DNA of 11,344 bases from Parvularculaceae bacterium UBA4496 (GTDB lineage: Bacteria; Pseudomonadota; Alphaproteobacteria; Caulobacterales; Parvularculaceae): the NCBI GenBank assembly GCA_002388885.1, contig DGNI01000077.1, positions 17,028 through 28,371 on the forward strand. Reading direction: 5' to 3'. Of the stretch, positions 5,968 to 11,344 are shown piece by piece (the stretch's first letter is position 1; each line of letters opens with the position of its first letter). The notes below the pieces were generated by a model. It did not search any database. It saw nothing but the letters and a program-made list of their open reading frames with translations, and had not been told where the DNA came from. The translations under genes were made by a program, and so were the position numbers.

Positions 5968-8216
5968 ACATCCGCCGCGTGTGCGCCGTCCCAGCCTTCG
6001 GGCAGACCCTTTTCCATGAAACGCTTGATGCGCTCTTCATAGATATCGAAAAGCGCGATTTTGGCGCCGGGCGATTTCTTTGTCTTCGCCAGCAGCTCCT
6101 TTGCCTTGGTCATGTCGCCGGCGCGGTATGAGGCGAGGAACTGGCGGTGCGTGTCGTCGAGCGAACGGAACGCTTTCGACGATTTGATGAACGGATTGCC
6201 GATCAGCGCGTAAATCGAAACGGGGCGTTTTTCGGCGCGCAGTTTCAGCCGGTCGAGTTCAAGATAGGCGAAGTGATGATGCGTTTCCTTGTGCACCGCT
6301 TCGTCGCAGATCATCGCCGGGCCATAGAATTCCGACTGGTTTCTCAAGAACGCAGCACGGTCGACCGCCGGGCCGACGGCGGAATAGCGGTTGTTGCGGC
6401 CATGCCCCATCGGCCCCGCGAAACAGGGACCGGTGGCGACGCCGATGGCGAGATGAATGCGCATGCCGCGCGTGTGGCTCGACTCATCCAGGTCCGAATT
6501 GATCTTGTCCATGCTTTCGATGAGCCGCAGCGCCGCCGCACATCCCGCCTGCGTATGGTCGGCGGTTTCGAGCGGCGCGTTGTAGTAAGCGAACAGCCGT
6601 CCGCCGTCCGACTGGTCCGCGGCGCCGCCGCTGGCGATGATCGTCTGGCGCAGATCGAGACTCGCCGCCGCGAGAAGCTTGGTCACTTCATCGGGTAGCG
6701 TCTCCATGGTGCGCAGGTCTTCGTCCGCGATGCGCAATTCGCAAGCGAGCACCGTAATGTCGCGCCGGACGCCTTGCAGGATTTCGCTACCCGCTTCCTC
6801 GCGCAACCGCTTCATGGCCGGTTCGGGCAGCGTGTCATGGAATGAACCGCGCAAATTGTCGTCGCGCAACACGCCGCCGATGGAACGCCCGCCTGCAACG
6901 GAAAACGCCCCAAGGAAAAGCGCCGCCGCCCCGGGCAACGGATTGAGAAGAAGGTCGCCAAAGGCGAATGCCGCGAAAGCGCCGAGCAACAGGATAATCG
7001 AAACCAGCGCCGCAAACCCCGCCGCCTGCCAGAACTGCAGCCTCTGCGCCGTCATGATCGCCGCCGCACCGAAGATCATTACCGCCAGCGCTTCCATGTA
7101 ACCGGTCCAGCCAGGACGCTTCGGCGCGTCGCCGGCGGCAACTTGCGCTGCGGCAAGCGCGTGCAGCGCAGGCCGGGACAAGGGCCCGCGCGCGGTCATC
7201 ACCGTCTCACCAAGCTCCGTATCAAGACCAATCAGTACAACGGCGCCATCAAGCTGCTGGTTTGAATCAAGATTGTTGAGAAGACGCGCCGCAGATGTCG
7301 ACGGTACGGCAAGGCGTTTCGGGAGGTAAAGACGCAATGATGTTGTTTCATTGAGGTCGACCGTCACATCGCCCACATTGATCGTTTCGATGGTGCGGCC
7401 TTGCGAATGGGCGGTCGATGCGCCTGTATTCACGGTAATTTTTTCATCGCCTGCAGCAAGTCTTGCCGCCTCCAGCGCAATCGACGGGGCGGGCGCTTCA
7501 TCAAGCGACCACAATAACGGCGTGCGGCGTACGACGCCGTCCCTGTCCGGCGACAGTGCGGCGACGGCGGGCCGCGCCGCGGCGCTCAATGTTTCGTTGA
7601 CGGCGTAGAAATAGCGCGCGGCTGGCAGCGCGATGAACTCGCCGCCATTCGGGCCCATAGTCAGCCATGATGAAAGTTTGACGTCGCTGCGCTGCATCGA
7701 GGTCGACCGGTTCGGGTCCGCCGGCGGCGTCGCGCTGACGCCAATGGCGCCGTCGACGCCGACAAACGCAGCGGCGAGACGTTCATCGGTTTGCGGCAGG
7801 AGCGCCAGTTGCTGCGCAAAGGCTTCGTCACGCGCGCCCGACAGCCAAAACTCGCCGATGGTTTCCGGCGACAGGGGATCGGGGGAGTCGACCGTCTCAG
7901 TCAGGATGACGCCCTTCGCGCCGGCCTCGCCCGCAGCCTCAACGAGATCGGCCAAAACAGTGCGTGGCCATGGCCAGGGGCCGACGGCGTCCACGCTCTC
8001 ACGGTCGATCAGGACGAGGTGAAAATCCTCCGATGCGTCGCCCGAAGACGGGTCAATCCGCTGGAAATAGTCGAAAAGGCGTTCGCGCGCATTCGCGTCG
8101 GGCGATTGGGCGCCGGCGAGGGTCCCGAGAGCGATGACCGCAAGAGCCCCCGTGACGATCAGCAACGGGAGCGCGGTCAGCCATTGAAACGGCTTTGAAA
8201 ACATACGCTTAGACAA
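5964..8216 (-). CDS. CHASE2-domain class III cyclase homologue, probably catalytically inactive
   Basis: This ~750-residue membrane sensor has the usual order. A first membrane helix (about 12-36) is followed by an extracytoplasmic CHASE2 domain (41-356; note LIDRESVDAVGPWPWPRTV), three membrane helices (369-390, 397-420, 426-443) and a cyclase-fold domain (484-673). A C-terminal tail ends in GLPEGWDG, like the PPPxDWDG tail of related adenylate cyclases. The catalytic signatures are degraded. SDIRGFT reads CELRIAD (first metal Asp to Glu493), DKxxGD reads DQSDGG (adenine Lys to Gln535, second metal Asp to Gly539), and GDAVNLASRLE reads GPAVDRAAFLR (transition-state Asn to Asp619, Arg to Phe623). 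Cyclic nucleotide synthesis therefore looks unlikely; a signalling or scaffold role is inferred. The TTG start at 8214-8216 has AAAGGG five bases upstream; ATG at 8202-8204 (746 aa) is the alternative. It diverges from the MCE operon. Confidence 0.88.
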   Translation of the reverse strand: MSKRMFSKPFQWLTALPLLIVTGALAVIALGTLAGAQSPDANARERLFDYFQRIDPSSGDASEDFHLVLIDRESVDAVGPWPWPRTVLADLVEAAGEAGAKGVILTETVDSPDPLSPETIGEFWLSGARDEAFAQQLALLPQTDERLAAAFVGVDGAIGVSATPPADPNRSTSMQRSDVKLSSWLTMGPNGGEFIALPAARYFYAVNETLSAAARPAVAALSPDRDGVVRRTPLLWSLDEAPAPSIALEAARLAAGDEKITVNTGASTAHSQGRTIETINVGDVTVDLNETTSLRLYLPKRLAVPSTSAARLLNNLDSNQQLDGAVVLIGLDTELGETVMTARGPLSRPALHALAAAQVAAGDAPKRPGWTGYMEALAVMIFGAAAIMTAQRLQFWQAAGFAALVSIILLLGAFAAFAFGDLLLNPLPGAAALFLGAFSVAGGRSIGGVLRDDNLRGSFHDTLPEPAMKRLREEAGSEILQGVRRDITVLACELRIADEDLRTMETLPDEVTKLLAAASLDLRQTIIASGGAADQSDGGRLFAYYNAPLETADHTQAGCAAALRLIESMDKINSDLDESSHTRGMRIHLAIGVATGPCFAGPMGHGRNNRYSAVGPAVDRAAFLRNQSEFYGPAMICDEAVHKETHHHFAYLELDRLKLRAEKRPVSIYALIGNPFIKSSKAFRSLDDTHRQFLASYRAGDMTKAKELLAKTKKSPGAKIALFDIYEERIKRFMEKGLPEGWDGAHAADV

Positions 8217-8233
8217 ACTGACCCTTTCGATAC

Positions 8234-8258
8234 GACCCCTGCGGCGCGCTTCGGGGTC
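8234..8258 (-). promoter_or_regulatory. Leader hairpin of the CHASE2 gene
   Basis: GACCCC (8234-8239) and GGGGTC (8253-8258) form a perfect 6-bp inverted repeat with a 13-base GC-rich loop. It lies 17 nt upstream of the TTG start, just before the AAAGGG ribosome-binding site. It is also the place where a longer reading frame (back to TTG 8273) would run, which argues mildly for an untranslated leader. Function is unknown. Confidence 0.3.
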
Positions 8259-8281
8259 TACCACACATCGCAACCTGTATT

Positions 8282-8302
8282 CAGGATGATTTTATTATCC
8301 TG
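8282..8302. promoter_or_regulatory. Interrupted palindrome in the divergent promoter region (candidate operator)
   Basis: CAGGATGAT (8282-8290) and ATTATCCTG (8294-8302) are inverted repeats matching at eight of nine positions (the ninth would be a G·U wobble in RNA) around TTT. The site lies between the divergent CHASE2 and MCE genes, 62 nt before the mlaE ATG, and overlaps the GATAAT proposed as the -10 box of the CHASE2 promoter. The length and symmetry suit a dimeric regulator. No matching regulator is encoded in the window. Confidence 0.42.
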
Positions 8303-8323
8303 TCGTAAAGCATAACACTGCAA
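8294..8323 (-). promoter_or_regulatory. Candidate sigma70-type promoter for the CHASE2 gene
   Basis: On the minus strand TTGCAG (8323 to 8318) is followed after 18 bases by GATAAT (8299 to 8294), a five-of-six match to the -10 consensus. Transcription would start near 8287, giving about a 70-nt leader. The -35 match is weak (TTG only), so this is a proposal. Confidence 0.35.
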
Positions 8324-8346
8324 GGCCCGGGCCGCGTGCCCGGCGC
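8324..8346 (+). promoter_or_regulatory. GC-rich leader hairpin upstream of the MCE operon
   Basis: CCGGGC (8327-8332) and GCCCGG (8338-8343) form a 6-bp stem with a CGCGT loop, inside GC-rich sequence that also holds the palindrome GGCCCGGGCC (8324-8333). CGCTTTT follows, which gives a terminator-like look. However, it sits between the probable promoter (weak -10 CATAAC, 8311-8316) and the mlaE ribosome-binding site AGGAAG (8351-8356). It is thus more likely a 5'-end hairpin or attenuator. Its core GCCCGGCGC is identical to the one before the NSS gene. Confidence 0.42.
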
Positions 8347-8364
8347 TTTTAGGAAGTATTAATC

Positions 8365-9501
8365 ATGACGGATTCGGCGGCGACATTCGACATTGATATG
8401 AAGGGCGGCGTTTTAAGCCTGATCGCCCGCGGCGACTGGCGCGCCCGCTATCTCGGGGCGATCGACGGGAAACTGCGCGATTTCACCGATGATTCGATCG
8501 GGCGCGACATCATCATCGACCTGTCGGCTGTGGAAAAACTCGATACGTCAGGCGCCATGGTGCTGCAGCGTACCTTTCACGCCTGCGCGGAGCGGACGAG
8601 CGCGTCGAAGATCGTCGGCGCCCGGGATTCTCATGCAGCGCTTTTGGAGCAGGTCGAACAGCATCTGGCGCCCTGTCATGTGGAGCCGCTGCACGGCAAC
8701 GCCTTCGTGATGGTGTTGCGCCGCCTCGGCAAGGGCGTGATCGACGCCATGCTCGCCGGACAGGCAATTTTGAGTTTCATCGGAGAAATATTGAGTACGT
8801 TTGCGCGCAGCGTCATGCAGCCGTCACGGTTCCGCTGGACCGCTACCGTGCACCACATGGAAGAGGCCGGGCTCAACGCCATTCCGATCATCGGGCTCAT
8901 GTCGTTCCTGATCGGCTCTGTCGTCGCGTTCATGGGCGCGAAAATCCTGCAGCTGTTTAATGCTGATATTTTCACCGTCGAACTCGTCGGCATATCCGTC
9001 TTGCGCGAATTCGGCGTTCTGTTGAGTGCGATCCTGATCGCCGGACGATCGGGGAGCGCGTTTACGGCGCAGATCGGATCCATGAAAATCCGCGAGGAAA
9101 TCGACGCCATGAAAGTTTTGGGGCTCGATCCTCTGGAAGTATTGGTGCTGCCGCGCGTCATGGCGCTCGTCATCATGCTGCCGGTGATTGCGTTTCTCGC
9201 CGCCATGCTCGGCATGATCGGCGGCGGTCTCGTCGCATGGCTCGCCATGGATATTTCGCCGGCGCTGTTCATGGTGCGTACCCAGGAAACGATCATCATG
9301 AATCATTTCTGGGCGGGCCTCATCAAGGCGCCTTTCTTTGCATTCGTGATCGCTGTCGTCGGTTGCTATCAGGGCATGGAGGTGGAAGGCAGCGCGGAAT
9401 CGCTTGGTCAGCGTACGACACTTTCGGTCGTGCAGGCGCTGTTCCTCGTGATCCTGATCGATGCGTTTTTCGCCATGTTCTTTCTGGAGATCGACTTTTG
9501 A
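8365..9501 (+). CDS. mlaE: MlaE-type ABC permease with fused N-terminal STAS domain
   Basis: This 378-residue protein is the inner-membrane permease of an MCE lipid transporter, which moves phospholipid or a related hydrophobic molecule between membranes. Residues 1-~115 form a STAS domain equivalent to separate MlaB; IIIDLSAVEKLDTSGAMVLQ (50-69) carries the DTSG loop, with Thr61 matching the conserved MlaB threonine. The MlaE permease domain spans about 130-375. It has amphipathic entry sequence, several membrane helices and the coupling region AGRSGSAFTAQIGSM followed by REEIDAMKVLGLDP (226-256), the most conserved stretch of the family. ATG 8365 follows AGGAAG at eight bases. Its TGA overlaps the TTG of the ATPase gene (TTGA), pointing to coupled translation. 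STAS-MlaE fusions are common outside the enterobacteria. Confidence 0.94.
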   Translation: MTDSAATFDIDMKGGVLSLIARGDWRARYLGAIDGKLRDFTDDSIGRDIIIDLSAVEKLDTSGAMVLQRTFHACAERTSASKIVGARDSHAALLEQVEQHLAPCHVEPLHGNAFVMVLRRLGKGVIDAMLAGQAILSFIGEILSTFARSVMQPSRFRWTATVHHMEEAGLNAIPIIGLMSFLIGSVVAFMGAKILQLFNADIFTVELVGISVLREFGVLLSAILIAGRSGSAFTAQIGSMKIREEIDAMKVLGLDPLEVLVLPRVMALVIMLPVIAFLAAMLGMIGGGLVAWLAMDISPALFMVRTQETIIMNHFWAGLIKAPFFAFVIAVVGCYQGMEVEGSAESLGQRTTLSVVQALFLVILIDAFFAMFFLEIDF

Positions 9502-10286
9502 CCCTTGGGCAAAGCGTTCATAAGCACATCATCGAGGTCGAGGGGCTCAAAACCCAGTTCGGCGATTTCGTCGTGCATGAAAATCTCGACTTGCGCGTGC
9601 GGGAAGGCGAAATTCTCGGCGTCGTCGGCGGATCGGGTACGGGCAAATCCGTGCTGATGCGCGCGATCATCGGCCTCAAGCGTCCGAGCGAAGGCGTGGT
9701 CAAGGTTTTCGGCGAAGACTTTTATGCGGCTGACCATCAGGCGCGCCTTTCCATTGAACAGCGCTGGGGCGTCCTGTTTCAGGGCGGGGCGCTATTTTCC
9801 TCCATGACCGTTGCGCAAAACGTCATGGCGCCGATCAGGGAACATCTTAATCTTCCTGAAGAATTGGCAAAGGACATTGCGGCCTTAAAAATCTCCATGT
9901 CCGGTCTGCCTGAAGAAGCGGGCGCGAAATATCCCTCCGAGCTTTCGGGCGGTATGAAAAAACGCGCCGGGCTCGCGCGGGCGCTGGCGCTTGATCCCGA
10001 AATCGTTTTTCTGGACGAGCCGACAGCCGGTCTTGACCCCATTGGGGCGGCGAAATTCGACGACCTGATCGTTAATCTCAAGGAATCCTTAGGGTTAACA
10101 GTGTTTATGGTCACTCATGATCTTGATACGCTGCATGCGACCTGTGACCGGGTGGCGGTGCTGGCTGAAAAGCACGTCATCGCCTGCGGTCCGCTCGACG
10201 AAGTCCGGCGGACGGATCACCCGTGGATCAGCGAATATTTTTCGGGGCCCAGGGGCAGGGCCGCGCTCTCCGCTAAGGCGAGCTGA
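9498..10286 (+). CDS. mlaF: MCE-system ABC transporter ATPase (MlaF-type)
   Basis: This 262-residue cytosolic ATPase drives the permease above. All nucleotide-binding elements are intact: Walker A GGSGTGKS (44-51), Q-loop LFQGGALF with Gln95, signature LSGGM (149-153), Walker B VFLDEP (170-175) with GLDP after it, and switch His207 in VTHDLD. FQGGALFSSMTVAQNV, and SGGMKKRAGLARALALDPE at the signature, are typical of the MlaF/Ttg2A branch. The start is TTG 9498, chosen because GGAGA lies seven bases upstream and it overlaps the mlaE stop; the open frame further upstream is only the mlaE coding sequence read in another frame. The MCE gene follows after 13 nt. Confidence 0.95.
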   Translation: MTLGQSVHKHIIEVEGLKTQFGDFVVHENLDLRVREGEILGVVGGSGTGKSVLMRAIIGLKRPSEGVVKVFGEDFYAADHQARLSIEQRWGVLFQGGALFSSMTVAQNVMAPIREHLNLPEELAKDIAALKISMSGLPEEAGAKYPSELSGGMKKRAGLARALALDPEIVFLDEPTAGLDPIGAAKFDDLIVNLKESLGLTVFMVTHDLDTLHATCDRVAVLAEKHVIACGPLDEVRRTDHPWISEYFSGPRGRAALSAKAS

Positions 10287-10299
10287 GGGGTTGTAAGGT

Positions 10300-11223
10300 A
10301 TGGAAACGCGCGCGCCATATGTGATGATCGGCGCTTTCGTCATGATCGCAATTGCGGCAGCGTTCCTGTTCATCCTGTGGCTCGGACAGTCGCAGCGCGA
10401 ATTCGACGAATACGACATCATCTTCACCGAGCGCGTATCGGGTCTTTCCGAAGGCGCGGCGGTGCGCTTCAACGGCATTCAGAAAGGCGAAGTGGACGAG
10501 TTGACGATCGATGCTGACGACCCATCAATCGTTATTGCCACAGTCCGGGTTGAAAAAGATACGCCCGTCAAGACCGACACCAAAGCCGAGCTGGAGCTGG
10601 TCGGTTTTACCGGACTTGCGATTATTCAGTTTGTGGGCGGTTCGGCGGACGCGCCCTTGCTGAAAGACGTCAGCGAAGACGATGTTCCGAAAATCAAAGC
10701 GGACACGTCCGGCTTCGCCGCGTTCCTTGAAGGATCCGGCGACGTGCTGGCGCAGGCGAACCGATTGTTGTCCGACGATAACATCAACGGCATTTCGGGG
10801 ATCATTTCCAATATCGAAACCCTGACCGCCGCCTTCGCTGAAAACGACGAAGAAATCACCACGACGCTGCAAAACATAAATACGATCACCACGGATCTGG
10901 CGCGCGTCACCGGCAAGCTCGATGCGGCGGCGACCGGGCTGCAGTCTTTCATGGAAAACGATGCACCGGCGACGGCGGAGGAAATCGAAGCGCTGCTCAC
11001 TGAATCCCGCGCGCTCATGACGGACTTGCGCGCTATCACAGATGAAAACCGCGCCTCCATCAGATTGTTCGCCGATCAGGGACTCGGGCAGGTGGCGCCG
11101 GCGCTTGGCGAAGCGCGGCGCCTGATGCGCACGCTCGACGCCATGCTGCGTGAGATTGACCGCGATCCGAACGCCTATTTCTTCGGCGAGCGCGCACCGG
11201 AATATGTTGGGGATGAACAATGA
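10300..11223 (+). CDS. mlaD: MCE-domain substrate-binding protein (MlaD-like)
   Basis: This 307-residue protein is anchored by one N-terminal membrane helix (8-28) with the rest in the periplasm. A single MCE domain spans about 38-115, with VSGLSEGAAVRFNGIQKGEV (46-65) and LVGFTGLAIIQFVGG (100-114) as diagnostic segments. By analogy with MlaD it should form a hexameric ring on the permease. Unlike E. coli MlaD (183 residues), it carries a long, mostly helical extension (about 145-285; repeated Asn/Thr/Leu heptad-like spacing), which could build a helical tube across part of the periplasm, as proposed for other MCE proteins. The C-terminus RDPNAYFFGERAPEY is common in alphaproteobacterial members. 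ATG 10300 has AGGGG nine bases upstream. Its TGA overlaps the next start (ATGA). Confidence 0.92.
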   Translation: METRAPYVMIGAFVMIAIAAAFLFILWLGQSQREFDEYDIIFTERVSGLSEGAAVRFNGIQKGEVDELTIDADDPSIVIATVRVEKDTPVKTDTKAELELVGFTGLAIIQFVGGSADAPLLKDVSEDDVPKIKADTSGFAAFLEGSGDVLAQANRLLSDDNINGISGIISNIETLTAAFAENDEEITTTLQNINTITTDLARVTGKLDAAATGLQSFMENDAPATAEEIEALLTESRALMTDLRAITDENRASIRLFADQGLGQVAPALGEARRLMRTLDAMLREIDRDPNAYFFGERAPEYVGDEQ

Positions 11224-11344
11224 TGAAACGCCTTGCGCAACTTATATCTGTCGGCGCGGCGGTTCTCGCCGCAGGCTGCGTATCGATACTGCCAGAAGCG
11301 GCGCCCGCAAAACCGCGCTTTCATATTGAGGCGGCTGACGCCGG
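11220..11344 (+). CDS. ABC-type transport auxiliary lipoprotein (PqiC-like), 5' part only
   Basis: Only the first 41 codons are present; the gene runs off the window end. It encodes a lipoprotein signal: MMKRLAQLISVGAAV, then the lipobox LAAGC with Cys20 as the acylation site. Residue +2 is Val, so an outer-membrane location is allowed. The beginning of the mature part (Pro/Ala-rich, then RFHIEAAD) resembles the start of the ABC-transport auxiliary lipoproteins that follow single-MCE genes in many alphaproteobacteria and are related to PqiC. Two adjacent ATGs (11220 and 11223) are possible starts; the first overlaps the MCE stop by 4 nt and lies seven bases after a GGGG. Family assignment rests mostly on operon position, since too little of the protein is visible. 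Confidence 0.72.
   Translation, partial: MMKRLAQLISVGAAVLAAGCVSILPEAAPAKPRFHIEAADA

Noticed and set aside
8217..8273. N-terminal extension of the CHASE2 protein to TTG 8273
   Set aside because: There is no properly spaced ribosome-binding site, and the segment overlaps a leader hairpin; TTG 8216 has AAAGGG at five bases.
9237..9497. Extension of the MlaF reading frame upstream to 9237
   Set aside because: This part is the mlaE coding sequence in another frame. It gives Arg/Gly-rich translation with no ABC homology, and TTG 9498 has a strong ribosome-binding site.
1..11344. Signs of mobile DNA, CRISPR, defence or biosynthetic cluster
   Set aside because: No transposase, integrase, terminal repeats, spacer arrays, tRNA or atypical gene block was found; base and codon use look uniform across the window.

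Overview
The window is GC-rich and densely coded, and it looks like ordinary chromosomal DNA of an alphaproteobacterium. The evidence is a RodA tail ending in VHRD, a STAS-fused MlaE permease followed by MlaF, a single-MCE protein and an auxiliary lipoprotein, a CHASE2-cyclase protein, a free HPt protein, and GTG/TTG starts. A marine Parvularculales/Hyphomonadales-like host is a guess from gene content. No tRNA, rRNA, CRISPR array, insertion sequence, prophage or plasmid function was seen.

Layout: (1) the 3' end of rodA (1-347, +) faces a free HPt phosphotransfer protein (354-722, -). (2) A sodium:neurotransmitter-symporter-type transporter (896-2374, +) faces proline iminopeptidase (2371-3327, -). 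(3) Reading outward from the peptidase are an unrecognised lipoprotein (3425-4099, +), an HcaT-like MFS transporter (4168-5361, +) and an exported DUF6265-type protein (5452-5967, +). (4) A CHASE2 cyclase-fold protein (5964-8216, -) faces the DUF6265 gene and diverges from (5) an MCE lipid-transport operon: STAS-mlaE (8365-9501), mlaF (9498-10286), mlaD-like (10300-11223) and a cut-off auxiliary lipoprotein (11220-end).

The clearest working unit is the MCE operon. The permease and ATPase overlap by 4 nt at TTGA, there is a 13-nt gap before the MCE gene, and a 4-nt ATGA overlap follows it. Together the products would make an inner-membrane ABC complex with a periplasmic MCE ring and an outer-membrane-directed lipoprotein.

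The most notable observation is that the divergently transcribed CHASE2-cyclase protein keeps the whole family architecture but has lost most catalytic residues. It is probably a pseudo-cyclase. A 21-bp interrupted palindrome overlaps its likely -10 box in the region shared with the MCE operon. Other points are three convergent gene pairs with virtually no space between them (two overlap by exactly 4 nt at their stop codons) and strong GC-rich hairpins just upstream of several start codons, two of which share a 9-base core. I saw no wholly new multi-gene system; most genes belong to known families.
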